Positions 26,662 to 35,603 of a stretch of 64,000 nt of DNA are shown here, in pieces. Under the pieces are notes generated by a model. The model saw only the letters and a list, made by a program, of their open reading frames with translations, searched no databases and had not been told where the DNA came from. The stretch is from Oscillospiraceae bacterium HV4-5-C5C (GTDB taxonomy: Bacteria > Bacillota > Clostridia > Saccharofermentanales > Fastidiosipilaceae). Each line of letters starts with the position of its first letter. Positions within the stretch are counted from its first letter, which is position 1. The stretch is from the NCBI GenBank assembly GCA_012034405.1, contig JAAVLZ010000002.1, positions 1 to 64,000 of the forward strand, in the 5' to 3' direction. The translations under genes were made by a program, and so were the position numbers.

Positions 26662-29046
26662 ATGCATGATGATCATAACCAACCTCAAAGCAGGCGTCAA
26701 AACCTGCAGGCGCTAAACTGGCCCTGGTATTTTACGCTTGAAGATCAGGAGGCCAACGCCCTACCTGGGCCAGAAAACCTGAAGGTCAGCTGGCAGACGG
26801 TTTCACTGCCCCACGATTGGGCTGCCCAGCAACTGCCCAACGCTGAGCTGCCGCATGGTTGCGAACAAGGCTTCCTGGACGGGCGGGGAGTCGGCTGGTA
26901 TCGCTACCACCTCTGTCTGCCTCAGCCGCCCGCCGCGGATCTGACATATTGGCTCTTGTTTGATGGAGTCTATGAAAACAGTCAGGTTTATATTAATGGC
27001 AAGCTGCAAGCCTGCCACCATTATGGCTACAGCCCTTTTCAGGTCCAGATCGGCGATTGTCTGCAACCGGGTGATAATGTTATTGCCGTTCGGGTTGACC
27101 GGAGCAGTGCCCTGGCGGATCGCTGGTACAGTGGTGCCGGTATCTGGCGGCCGGTATCTCTGCTGATCAGGCCCGCAGGCGGGCTGGAACGAGAAGCTCT
27201 TGACCTGCATTGTAATTGGCAGCCGCGGTCTGACGCCAGTCTGCGGTTGAGCACCGGCCAGCGCTTTAGCCCGGACTGCCTTTGGCAGCTGGAAGTGGTG
27301 GACCAAAGCGAACAATGTGTGGCCAGCGGCCGTGCCCAGGCCGGTCAGCCCATAAGCGTGCCGGTAGCCTGTCCCCGGCGCTGGACGGCGACAGAACCCA
27401 ATCTATATACATTAAGAATAACGCTGCTGCATAAAGACGGCGATAGCGCCAGACCATTGGATCAGCTGACCCTCAGATATGGCTTTACGGATTTTCGCTT
27501 CGACTCGCAGCAGGGCTTTTTGGTTAATGGTCGACCTGAAAAGCTAAAGGGGGTTTGCCTTCATCAGGATATGGGCTGTACCGGAAATGCGGTTACCCCC
27601 TCGCTCCTGAGGCAACGCCTGGTTTTGCTAAAAAGTCTGGGCTGTAACGCCATTCGTACCAGCCACCAGATCCCTGCGGCCTCACTGCTGACACTCTGTG
27701 ACGAGCTGGGCTTCTATGTACTGGAAGAAGCGTTCGATAAATGGGCCAGCGGCTCCTACGGACGCTTTTTTGAACAGGATTGGGATGCGGACCTGACCGC
27801 TATGCTGTTGCGCGATCGGCATCACGCCTGTGTGGCACTGTGGAGTGTCGGTAACGAGGTGGAACTACAAGGTTCAGCGGTGATGCTGGAACGCCTGCGC
27901 CGGTTAAGTGACCGGGTCAGACAGCTGGACCATCGCCCGGTTACGGTTGCTCTGTCCCCTCATTACTGGAATGATCAGGAAGAGGAGGTTCATGGACCAG
28001 AAGCGATTCTGCCCCTGGTAGCCAGAATCGCTGATTTAGTTGATGTATTGGGCTGCAATTATCAGGAACCCTGGTATGAGGCTTACCGGGCGCAACGCCC
28101 GAAGCAGCTGATCTTAGGAACCGAAACCTATATCTATTTCAGGGGGAGTCAGCAGCATTTTTTCAGCTTTGATACCAGAAATCCATGGCTGGATGTAACT
28201 GCGCATAGTTATGTAATTGGCGGTTTCATGTGGACTGGATCCGATTATCTGGGTGAATCCATGGGTTACCCATCCAAAGGCTGGTGCGGGGCAATCACGA
28301 CGACCACCAATCAGCTTAAGCCACTGGCTCATTTGTACCGCTGTTACTGGCAGGAACAACCGCATATCCATCTGACGCTGGCAGATTATACCCTGCCGGA
28401 TGAGGGAACACGTGAGCATTGGGGCATGCCGCCTTTTAACGATAGCTGGAATTTCCCTGGCTTCAACAAGATCCCATTACCGTATTTTATTTTTACCAAC
28501 TGCCAGCAGGTTCGCTTGCGCCTGAACCAGTATTGTTGGGATCTGCCGACTCCGGGGGAATTCCGAGACGGTGTCATTAAGGGCTTTCTTCCCTTGGAGC
28601 CAGGTCAGGTGACCGTGGAGGGGTATAATGCTGGCAAGCTGGTCTGCCAGCACGCTCTGAAGACTGAAGGCCCGGCGGTCCGGCTGCGCTTAAGTCTGCC
28701 GCCGCTGTTCGTATCTGACAAAGCTGCGGGCATGATAACTGCTACCACTGATACGGTCCGGCAGCTGCAGCTGTCTGTTTGGGCCGAGGATGATCAGGAA
28801 AACTGCTGCGGGCGTGAGCAGCGGGAGGTCAGCTTTACAGTAACCGGACCCGCCTGCCTGGAGGGGACCGATAACGGCGATCTGCAGGACATACGGTCCT
28901 ATAACCAGCCATCCGTGCGATTAAAACAAGGCCGGGCAGCAACTGTTATCAGACTGCTGCCCGGCTCCCGGGGCTTGATTTTAGTTAAGGCTACGGCTTT
29001 GGGCCTGGAACCAGCAGTCCTGAGGCTGGATCCAGAGGCTTTCTGA
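26662..29046 (+). CDS. GH2 family beta-glycosidase with DUF4982-like domain
   Basis: Glycoside hydrolase family 2, 794 residues, of the beta-galactosidase/beta-glucuronidase group, no signal peptide. Jelly roll with VSLPHDWAAQQ, GVGWYRYHL and WYSGAGIWRPVSL; barrel with GVCLHQDMG, CNAIRTSHQIPAASLLTLCDELGFYVLEEAFDKW, the acid/base in ALWSVGNEVEL, and the nucleophile in LILGTETY. The region after the barrel (FNDSWNFPG, VRLRLNQ, then the VTVEGYNAGKLV strand) is the DUF4982-type Ig-like extension common in gut clostridial enzymes. ATG 26662 has AAGGAGAG. Last gene of the GH95-GH67-GH2 operon; convergent with znuA, 12 bp between stops. Which sugar it removes (galactose or glucuronic acid) cannot be read from sequence. 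Confidence 0.92.
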   Translation: MHDDHNQPQSRRQNLQALNWPWYFTLEDQEANALPGPENLKVSWQTVSLPHDWAAQQLPNAELPHGCEQGFLDGRGVGWYRYHLCLPQPPAADLTYWLLFDGVYENSQVYINGKLQACHHYGYSPFQVQIGDCLQPGDNVIAVRVDRSSALADRWYSGAGIWRPVSLLIRPAGGLEREALDLHCNWQPRSDASLRLSTGQRFSPDCLWQLEVVDQSEQCVASGRAQAGQPISVPVACPRRWTATEPNLYTLRITLLHKDGDSARPLDQLTLRYGFTDFRFDSQQGFLVNGRPEKLKGVCLHQDMGCTGNAVTPSLLRQRLVLLKSLGCNAIRTSHQIPAASLLTLCDELGFYVLEEAFDKWASGSYGRFFEQDWDADLTAMLLRDRHHACVALWSVGNEVELQGSAVMLERLRRLSDRVRQLDHRPVTVALSPHYWNDQEEEVHGPEAILPLVARIADLVDVLGCNYQEPWYEAYRAQRPKQLILGTETYIYFRGSQQHFFSFDTRNPWLDVTAHSYVIGGFMWTGSDYLGESMGYPSKGWCGAITTTTNQLKPLAHLYRCYWQEQPHIHLTLADYTLPDEGTREHWGMPPFNDSWNFPGFNKIPLPYFIFTNCQQVRLRLNQYCWDLPTPGEFRDGVIKGFLPLEPGQVTVEGYNAGKLVCQHALKTEGPAVRLRLSLPPLFVSDKAAGMITATTDTVRQLQLSVWAEDDQENCCGREQREVSFTVTGPACLEGTDNGDLQDIRSYNQPSVRLKQGRAATVIRLLPGSRGLILVKATALGLEPAVLRLDPEAF

Positions 29047-29058
29047 TCCCGGCCGCTT

Positions 29059-30093
29059 TTACTGGCTCAGGCTGGCATAGATTTTACTCAGATTGCTTTC
29101 CATCCTTTGCAGATAGGTCAATCCATCTTCCGCGCTTTCCATGGTATAAATCGTCTCAACCTTGGCGTCCACTTCATCCGCCAAGGTCTGAGACACGGCC
29201 GGGCTGGCCATTTCTTCCGCAAAAATGGTAGTCACTTGATGCTCCTGACAATACTTGACTAACTCGCCCAACTGGGCAGCGGTCGGTTCGCCTTCCGCAA
29301 AGGTGTCCTCCACACTGTTTTGCTCCAGACCCATGTCCCGGCAAAGATAGGCAAAAGCCGCATGTCCGGTCACAAAGCTTTTGAGGGTGACAGCGGCAAA
29401 CTTTTGTTGATAAGTATCCAGCAGCTGTTCAAGTTGATCCAGATAGGCCTGACTGTTGGCCTCGTAGTAGCTTTGATTAGCGGGATCAGCTTTGATCAGG
29501 CCGTCGCGGATATTTTTAATCTCCTGCTCCGCACTGCTTAGTCCCAGCCAGACATGCGGATCATATTGGCCATGCTCCTGAATTTCTTCCTTATCCGTGT
29601 TGCTGATCGTTTCCACGCCGTCAGCAGCGACAACTGTCACCAGTTGACTGTTTTGTGCCGCTTCAGCTGCTGCCGAGGCCCAGGCTTCCATCCCCAGACC
29701 GTTGTACACAAAGACCCTGGCCTGACTAAGCTTAACCAGATCCTGTGCTTTGGGCTCAAAATCATGCGGCTCCGTACCGGTGGGTATGATGGTGCTGACG
29801 TCAACTTTGTCCTGCCCAACCACTTTTACAAATTCTGCCATGGCATCAAATGAGACCGATACGGAGAGCTTATCCACTGCGTTGGTTTCACCAGGGTCAG
29901 TCGCAGCAGTTTCTGCAGCGCTTTCAGAGCTCTGCTCAGCTGTGACCGTGTCCGCAGCGCCTGAGTCTATATTCCCGGTCGTTAATTGAGATTGATCATT
30001 TGAGCCAACGCTGCTGTTGCTGGCAGTGCCGCAGGCACTTAGAAATAATGCTGAAGTCAGACCCAGCACGAGTGCTTTGGTTTTCCGTTTCAT
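29059..30093 (-). CDS. znuA: Zinc ABC transporter substrate-binding lipoprotein (ZnuA/AdcA type)
   Basis: Cluster A-I metal-binding protein, 344 residues, delivering Zn2+ (or Mn2+) to ZnuB. Lipoprotein signal MKRKTKALVLGLTSALFLSAC with lipobox LSAC, then a Ser/Thr/Glu-rich linker to about residue 70. Metal ligands fit the zinc type: GTEPHDFEPKAQD (His), DPHVWLGL (His), TGHAAFAYL (His), and IFAEEMASP with the final acidic position. There is no His-rich loop. On the minus strand, divergent from znuCB across a region with two Zur-like palindromes. RBS AGGAACG-like, ATG 30093. Confidence 0.92.
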   Translation of the reverse strand: MKRKTKALVLGLTSALFLSACGTASNSSVGSNDQSQLTTGNIDSGAADTVTAEQSSESAAETAATDPGETNAVDKLSVSVSFDAMAEFVKVVGQDKVDVSTIIPTGTEPHDFEPKAQDLVKLSQARVFVYNGLGMEAWASAAAEAAQNSQLVTVVAADGVETISNTDKEEIQEHGQYDPHVWLGLSSAEQEIKNIRDGLIKADPANQSYYEANSQAYLDQLEQLLDTYQQKFAAVTLKSFVTGHAAFAYLCRDMGLEQNSVEDTFAEGEPTAAQLGELVKYCQEHQVTTIFAEEMASPAVSQTLADEVDAKVETIYTMESAEDGLTYLQRMESNLSKIYASLSQ

Positions 30094-30117
30094 ATCGTTC
30101 CTCCGTATTGCTTTAGT

Positions 30118-30132
30118 TGCGAATGATTTGCA
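30118..30132. promoter_or_regulatory. Zur-like operator, box 1
   Basis: TGCGAATGATTTGCA is a 15-base 7-1-7 palindrome of the form TGCrAATnATTyGCA, the geometry of Fur-superfamily operators, with a sequence closer to zinc-type Zur boxes than to Fur or PerR boxes. It lies 25 bases upstream of the znuA start on its promoter side and between the two divergent zinc transport units. Confidence 0.7.
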
Positions 30133-30174
30133 GGTACATTGCGAAGAATAAGCGGTTTGCCGGACTTTGTCAAG

Positions 30175-30189
30175 TGCGAATGAGTTGCA
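30175..30189. promoter_or_regulatory. Zur-like operator, box 2
   Basis: TGCGAATGAGTTGCA repeats box 1 with one change, 57 bases away, on the znuCB side of the intergenic region. Two boxes flanking one bidirectional promoter region fit zinc-dependent repression of both znuA and znuCB. Confidence 0.65.
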
Positions 30190-30246
30190 GGTAAGACTGG
30201 CTTAAGGTATATTAAGCAGATGAAAACTGTGGAAAGAGGCGTCTTT

Positions 30247-30939
30247 ATGTCAGAAAACGCTCGGCCGGCTAAAGTTGAAATCAATCAACTGTACTTTTCT
30301 TATACAGGCACCCAACCTTATGTCCTGCAGGATATAAATCTCTTGATTGAGCCTGGCGAATACATCTCGGTGGTGGGGGATAACGGCAGCGGAAAAAGCA
30401 CCCTGATGCGGCTGCTGCTAGGTTTTCTGAAACCACAAAAAGGCCGCATAACTGTGCGGGCACAAAGACTGGCGTATGTACCGCAGAAGAATGATTTCAG
30501 TAATGCAGCTTTTCCTATCACAGTCTATGAAATGATGAATGCCTACCGCAAACTGTTGAAGCTAAAATCCCGATCCTGCATCCAGGCAGCGTTGACCCAG
30601 GTGGGCATGCAGGAGCAGACCCGGGCGCTGATGGGCACCTTATCGGGCGGCCAGCATCAAAAAATCCTGATTGCGCGCGCTTTGCTGGGGCAGCCGGATC
30701 TGTTGATTCTGGATGAGCCGTCCACCGGTGTAGACCTGGACAGCCAGCATGAGATATACAGCTTCCTGAAAAAACTGAACCGGGAGCAAGGGCTGACGCT
30801 GATTTCGGTAGAGCATAATCTGGACGCCGCGCTGGCTAACTCTACTCAGATCTATCATATTTCAGCCGGCCAGGGCCATCTGTGCTCCCCGGATCAGTAC
30901 GCCGCGGAACTGCTGCACCGGCAAAGGAGTCTGTCATGA
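30247..30939 (+). CDS. znuC: Zinc ABC transporter ATPase (ZnuC/AdcC type)
   Basis: ATP-binding subunit of the zinc importer, 230 residues. Walker A VVGDNGSGKSTL, Q-loop RLAYVPQKND, signature LSGGQHQKILIARAL, Walker B LLILDEPSTGVD and H-loop VEHNL. ATG 30247 has AAAGAGG seven bases upstream; the frame is open from ATG 30220, which would run back towards the operator. Overlaps znuB by 4 bases (ATGA), so the two are translationally coupled. Regulated with znuA through the two Zur-like boxes. Confidence 0.93.
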   Translation: MSENARPAKVEINQLYFSYTGTQPYVLQDINLLIEPGEYISVVGDNGSGKSTLMRLLLGFLKPQKGRITVRAQRLAYVPQKNDFSNAAFPITVYEMMNAYRKLLKLKSRSCIQAALTQVGMQEQTRALMGTLSGGQHQKILIARALLGQPDLLILDEPSTGVDLDSQHEIYSFLKKLNREQGLTLISVEHNLDAALANSTQIYHISAGQGHLCSPDQYAAELLHRQRSLS

Positions 30940-31763
30940 ATATGTTTCAATTTGCATTTATGCAAAACGCATTGTTTGTATCTATCTGCATATCCGTTCT
31001 GTGCCCCTGTATCGGCATCTTTCTGGTGTTGCGCCGCTATTCAATGATTGGTGATACCCTGTCTCACGCATCTCTGGCCGGTGTCACCCTTGGCCTGCTC
31101 AGTGGTCAGAGTCCGCTGCTGGGCGCCTTCATTTTTACTGCGATCAGCGGCGCGCTGATTGAATGGTTGCGCTCTTATTTCAAAAAGTTTACGGACCTGA
31201 TCCTGAGTATCGTGCTGGCCCTGAGTGTCGGTACTGCTATTACCATCATCAGCTCTGGCAAACTGAACGCCAACGCTGATTCATTTATGTTTGGCAGTAT
31301 CCTTACGGTCAGTCACAGCGACATGATCCTGGTTCTTATTCTCAGCCTGCTATCTGTCCTGACCCTGATCCTGTTATATAATCAGCTGCTATACATTGCC
31401 TATGATGAAGAAGCCGCCCGGGTAGCCGGTGTCCGGGTTCGGCTGATTAACTATATCTTCTCAATCCTGGTCGCAGCTGCCATATCAGTTTCTATCCGGG
31501 TGGTGGGCGTGTTAGTGTTAAGCTCCATGATCGCGCTGCCGGTGGCCACCGCATTGCAGCTGGGTAAGGGCTTCCGGCCCACGTTGCTTTTTTCCATTCT
31601 CTTCAGTTTCATAGATATCATGCTGGGGCTGGTGCTGTCCTACTACCTCAATGTGGCGCCGGGTGGTTTCAGCGCGCTGGTTTCAGTGGCCGTACTGCTG
31701 CTGGTGATAGCGGGCAAACGACTGGGCATGGCGCTCCGGAGCCGCCGCAGCGCCGCGGCCTGA
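30936..31763 (+). CDS. znuB: Zinc ABC transporter permease (ZnuB/AdcB type)
   Basis: Membrane subunit of the zinc importer, 275 residues, about eight hydrophobic segments. Family motifs: RRYSMIGDTLSHASLAGVTLG near residue 35-55, the DEEAARVAGVRV cytoplasmic coupling region and VRVVGVLVLSSMIALPVATALQL. Start ATG 30936 has AAAGGAG; the frame is open earlier inside znuC. It ends about 100 bp before the second GH95 gene, which has its own strong ribosome binding site. Confidence 0.93.
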   Translation: MNMFQFAFMQNALFVSICISVLCPCIGIFLVLRRYSMIGDTLSHASLAGVTLGLLSGQSPLLGAFIFTAISGALIEWLRSYFKKFTDLILSIVLALSVGTAITIISSGKLNANADSFMFGSILTVSHSDMILVLILSLLSVLTLILLYNQLLYIAYDEEAARVAGVRVRLINYIFSILVAAAISVSIRVVGVLVLSSMIALPVATALQLGKGFRPTLLFSILFSFIDIMLGLVLSYYLNVAPGGFSALVSVAVLLLVIAGKRLGMALRSRRSAAA

Positions 31764-31863
31764 CAAAAACTGCAGGTTGCAGACTGAAATCTGAGCAGCC
31801 AGCAACAGAACAGCTATCTATAATGAGAGCAGCTTGAATGAGCCCTCAGGAGGATGACTGATT

Positions 31864-34113
31864 ATGCACCAATTATGGTATGAAACGCCAGCCGCGGGTT
31901 GGAATGCAGCTCTGCCGCTGGGTAACGGAACCTTGGGGGCCATGGTTTTTGGCCGCCCGGAACATGAACTGCTGCAGCTGAATGAGGACAGCATTTGGGG
32001 CGGCCGGGCACTGGACCGCCATAATCCCGATGCAGCTGCCAGCCTGCCAGATATCCGGCAGCTTCTGCGGTCGGGAAAGACCCGGGCGGCTGAACAGCTA
32101 GCTCTGCAGACACTGTCCGGTACACCCCATTCGCAGCGCTCTTATCAGACTGCGGGGGAGTGCTATCTGGATTTTGAAGGGCAGGCGAATTACCAGCAGT
32201 ACAGTCGCCGGCTGGACCTCGAGCAGGCGCTGCAGACGGTCAGCTATCAGATTGGTCAGGCGCTATATACCCGGGAATACCTGATTTCTTATCCAGATCA
32301 GGTCCTGGCTGTCCGGCTGAGAGCACAAAATGGCGGCCGGTTGAATTTCCGGGCTCATCTGGAGCGCTGCACGAACTGGATGGATGAGGTGCAAGCCCAG
32401 GATGGTTGTTCTGTCCGGCTGCTGTGGCGGCCCGCAGCGGACCAGATAGCCTTTTGTGTCAAGCTGACGATCACTGCCTGTGATGGTGACGTCAGTACTC
32501 TGGGAGAGTTTGTTAAGGTCAGCAATGCGACTCAGGCGGTATTGTTGCTGACAATCTGCAGCAGCTTCCGGGAACCGGACTATCCGGCAGTGGTGGACGA
32601 CCGGCTGCGCCGGGCAGTCAATAAGGGCTATGAACTGATCAAAGCAGAGCAGTGTCGGGATTATCAGCACCTGTACCAGCGCATGGAGTTGCGCTTGGGC
32701 GTGGAGGATCAGGCCTTGGAGCAGCTGCCTACTGACGAGCGGCTCAGACGGGTGCGGGCCGGTCAGTCTGATCCGGGCTTGTCACAGTTATATTTTGATT
32801 ATGCCCGCTACCTCCTGATTGGCTCCAGCAGGGCGGGCAGCTTGCCGGCTACGCTCCAGGGGATCTGGAACGCGGATCTGAACCCAATGTGGAACAGCAA
32901 ATATACCATCAACATCAATCTGGAAATGAATTACTGGATGACGGATCCGGCCAATTTGGCGGATTGTTATTCACCATATTTTGAGCTGCTGGACCGGGTC
33001 AAAGAAAATGGTAAGAAGACAGCCCGGGAGATGTACGGCTGCCGCGGGTCGGTAGCCCATCACAATGTAGATATCAGTGCGGATACCGCTCCTCAGGATC
33101 ATTATATTCCTGCTTCCTACTGGGTGCTGGGTGAAGTCTGGCTGGCGACTCATATCTGGGAGCATTATGATTATACTCAGGATATCGATTTTCTGCGTCG
33201 GTACATAGATGTCTATGAACAGGCCGCCAGATTTATCTATGACTTCGCAATCAAAAATGACGCCGGGCAGTTGGTACTGAGTCCCTCTGTTTCTCCGGAA
33301 AATACTTATATAAAGGCTGATGGTACGACTGCATGTATGTGCGAAGGAGCCACCTTGGACACCGAAATCCTGACCGAGTTTTTCCGGGGATATATTAAGG
33401 CCAGTCAGGTCCTGGGGCTGGATCCGTCCGTGATCGAGCAGGCGACCGCTTTTTTGAACAGCTTGCCTCCTTATAAAATTGGCCGTTACGGGCAACTGCA
33501 GGAATGGCAGGAGGATTATGAAGAAGCTGAACCGGGTCACCGTCATATCTCACATCTGTATGCGTTGTATCCTGGCACCCAGTTCACCCGGACCCGGACA
33601 CCAGCGTTGCTTGAGGCTGCGCGGGTGACCTTACAGCGGCGCTTGCAGGCCGGCGGTGGTCATACGGGCTGGTCCAGGGCCTGGATCATTGCCTTTTGGT
33701 CCCGTTTGGGCGACGGTGACCTGGCCTATGATAATCTGCTTAAGTTATTAGAAATCTGTACGTACCCCAATCTGATGGATAACCATCCGTTGCCTGAAAG
33801 CCTCAATCATGGCCCGGATGTCTTTCAGATTGACGGCAATCTGGGTGCCGCCGCCGCGTTAATGGACATGCTTTTTCAGAGCCATGAGGGCTTTTATCAT
33901 TGCCTGCCGGCCTGGCCCCAGGCTTTAGGCAACGGCAGTGTCCGGGGCCTGAAAGTCAGGGGAGGCGCGGAGATTGGCATGCGCTGGGAAAACAGTCAGG
34001 TCACCTGGCTGTCAATCAAGCCGCTCCAGGACGAACAGCGGGAAGTGCTGGTCAATGGCCGGAAACAGCATCTGGACTTAAAAGCGGGACAGGAAAAAAT
34101 CTTAAGCTTCTAA
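31864..34113 (+). CDS. GH95 family alpha-L-fucosidase/galactosidase, second copy
   Basis: Second family 95 enzyme, 749 residues, no signal peptide, clearly divergent from the one at 22 kb: it starts WYETPAAGWNAALPLGNGTLGAMVFG and has NEDSIWGG. Active-site elements: ININLEMNYWM, LQEWQEDYEEAEPGHRHISHLYALYPGTQ, GGGHTGWSRAWIIAFWSRLGDGD and FQIDGNLGAAAALMDML. The motif set is complete, so it is likely active. Possibly it takes a different linkage or backbone than the first copy. AGGAGG ten bases before ATG 31864; upstream is znuB (100-bp gap), downstream the VTC gene. Confidence 0.92.
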   Translation: MHQLWYETPAAGWNAALPLGNGTLGAMVFGRPEHELLQLNEDSIWGGRALDRHNPDAAASLPDIRQLLRSGKTRAAEQLALQTLSGTPHSQRSYQTAGECYLDFEGQANYQQYSRRLDLEQALQTVSYQIGQALYTREYLISYPDQVLAVRLRAQNGGRLNFRAHLERCTNWMDEVQAQDGCSVRLLWRPAADQIAFCVKLTITACDGDVSTLGEFVKVSNATQAVLLLTICSSFREPDYPAVVDDRLRRAVNKGYELIKAEQCRDYQHLYQRMELRLGVEDQALEQLPTDERLRRVRAGQSDPGLSQLYFDYARYLLIGSSRAGSLPATLQGIWNADLNPMWNSKYTININLEMNYWMTDPANLADCYSPYFELLDRVKENGKKTAREMYGCRGSVAHHNVDISADTAPQDHYIPASYWVLGEVWLATHIWEHYDYTQDIDFLRRYIDVYEQAARFIYDFAIKNDAGQLVLSPSVSPENTYIKADGTTACMCEGATLDTEILTEFFRGYIKASQVLGLDPSVIEQATAFLNSLPPYKIGRYGQLQEWQEDYEEAEPGHRHISHLYALYPGTQFTRTRTPALLEAARVTLQRRLQAGGGHTGWSRAWIIAFWSRLGDGDLAYDNLLKLLEICTYPNLMDNHPLPESLNHGPDVFQIDGNLGAAAALMDMLFQSHEGFYHCLPAWPQALGNGSVRGLKVRGGAEIGMRWENSQVTWLSIKPLQDEQREVLVNGRKQHLDLKAGQEKILSF

Positions 34114-34174
34114 TGTTAATTTCAGGTTAAGCCTTTATGCTGTTATGAATACAACACAAGGGAGACCTGATTTT

Positions 34175-34900
34175 ATGGCAAAAAGCCCGGATATATTTGA
34201 ACGACATGAATTGAAATACCTGCTCAACCGGGAGCAGTACGCTTGTCTGTTGCAGCGCCTGCAGTCCCGGTTGTTACCGGATGCCTTTGGCCGCAGCACC
34301 ATCTGTAATATTTACTATGACACCCCGGATTTCAGACTGGCGCGGCATTCACAGGAAAAGCCGATTTATAAAGAAAAACTACGCTTAAGGAGCTATGGCC
34401 CGGCCCAGCTTTATAAACCGGTATATCTGGAACTCAAAAAAAAGTACCGGGATGTGGTTTACAAGCGGCGGATAGAACTGCCCCTTTCAGCGGCGGTCCA
34501 GGGCATGCAGGGGAGCCTGCCCCTACCGGACACTCAGATTGGCCGGGAAATCAGTTACTTTAGGGACTTTTACACCGATCTGCGGCCCGCAGTCTATTTG
34601 AGTTATGAACGAGAAGCTTACTTTGCCCAAACCGATCCCAACCTGCGACTGACCTTTGATCAAACCATCTTATGGCGGACGCAGGGACTGCAGCTGAATC
34701 TTCCCCCCTCAGGGCGACCGCTACTGGAGCCAGGCCAGGCTTTGCTGGAGATTAAAACGCCTGCAGCGCTGCCGCTGTGGCTGGTGCGGCTCCTGACGGA
34801 GCTGAAGATCAACAAAACGTCTTTTTCCAAATACGGCCGGGCTTATGAAACCTGGCTGATGGAGCAACTGGCGGTGGACAGGAGGGAGACCTGTGCTTGA
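34175..34900 (+). CDS. VTC-domain protein (polyphosphate polymerase-like)
   Basis: A VTC domain, 241 residues, the same tunnel fold (CYTH/TTM) as the yeast VTC4 polyphosphate polymerase. It begins IFERHELKYLLNREQY and has the signature strands with repeated basic and acidic residues inside a barrel: KEKLRLRSYG, VYLELKKKYRDVVYKRRIEL, VYLSYEREAYF, LRLTFDQ, and LLEIKT near the end, which supply the triphosphate-binding Arg/Lys and metal-binding Glu. ATG 34175 is preceded by AAGGGAG; the frame is open from 34145. It overlaps DUF4956 by 8 bases. This gene order recurs in Firmicutes; whether it makes polyphosphate has not been shown for such clusters to my knowledge. Confidence 0.88.
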   Translation: MAKSPDIFERHELKYLLNREQYACLLQRLQSRLLPDAFGRSTICNIYYDTPDFRLARHSQEKPIYKEKLRLRSYGPAQLYKPVYLELKKKYRDVVYKRRIELPLSAAVQGMQGSLPLPDTQIGREISYFRDFYTDLRPAVYLSYEREAYFAQTDPNLRLTFDQTILWRTQGLQLNLPPSGRPLLEPGQALLEIKTPAALPLWLVRLLTELKINKTSFSKYGRAYETWLMEQLAVDRRETCA

Positions 34901-35582
34901 TCAATTATTAACGAGTTTATACAGTAGTAGCAGTGACCTGACTGTCAGCAGCTTTTTGATCAGTTTATTGACCGGTCTGGTTTTAGGCGGCCTGCTGGCT
35001 GCAGTCTATACCTATAAAACAGCCTATACCAAGAGCTTTGTTGTAACCTTGGCTTTGCTGCCGGCGATTGTCAGTATTATCATCATGATGGTTAGTGGCA
35101 GCCTGGGCGCAGGGGTAGCCGTAGCCGGAACCTTTTCGCTGGTGCGTTTCAGATCAGCGCCGGGCACCGCACGTGAAATCGGCGCCATCTTTTTAGCCAT
35201 GGCCGTCGGTTTGGCTTGTGGCATGGGCTACCCGGGATTTGCCTTCTTATTTACGATTATTATGGCTGCAGTCAGTCTGATTTATGTTCGCCTCCCCTTA
35301 TGGGATCGCAGCCCGTCCGCGCTGCAGCGACAGCTGCAGATTACCGTGCCCGAGGATCTGAATTATACTGGGGCCTTTGATGATTTATTTGCCAAATATA
35401 CTCAAAGCGCAAAACTGACAGCCGTAAAGACCAGTAGTCTTGGCAGTCTGAACAAGCTAACATATGATGTAACCCTGTTGACCGCTCAATCAGAAAAAGA
35501 ATTCATGGATGAGCTCAGATGCCGCAATGGTAATCTTGAAATCGGCTTGTCCCTGCCAGCTACGGACAGTGGTGTCCTTTAA
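34893..35582 (+). CDS. DUF4956 membrane protein
   Basis: A 229-residue integral membrane protein of DUF4956 starting with GTG (GGAGG seven bases upstream). Four hydrophobic segments: LISLLTGLVLGGLLAAVYTY, FVVTLALLPAIVSIIIMMV, REIGAIFLAMAVGLACGMG and FAFLFTIIMAAVSLIYV, with the family signature AGTFSLVRFRSAPGTAREIGAIF between TM2 and TM3. A soluble C-terminal domain of about 85 residues follows. Overlap with VTC and the close downstream lipoprotein indicate one operon. Role unknown; a partner of the VTC protein is likely. Confidence 0.88.
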   Translation: MLDQLLTSLYSSSSDLTVSSFLISLLTGLVLGGLLAAVYTYKTAYTKSFVVTLALLPAIVSIIIMMVSGSLGAGVAVAGTFSLVRFRSAPGTAREIGAIFLAMAVGLACGMGYPGFAFLFTIIMAAVSLIYVRLPLWDRSPSALQRQLQITVPEDLNYTGAFDDLFAKYTQSAKLTAVKTSSLGSLNKLTYDVTLLTAQSEKEFMDELRCRNGNLEIGLSLPATDSGVL

Positions 35583-35603
35583 TAACCATTCAGGAGATAT
35601 TTG

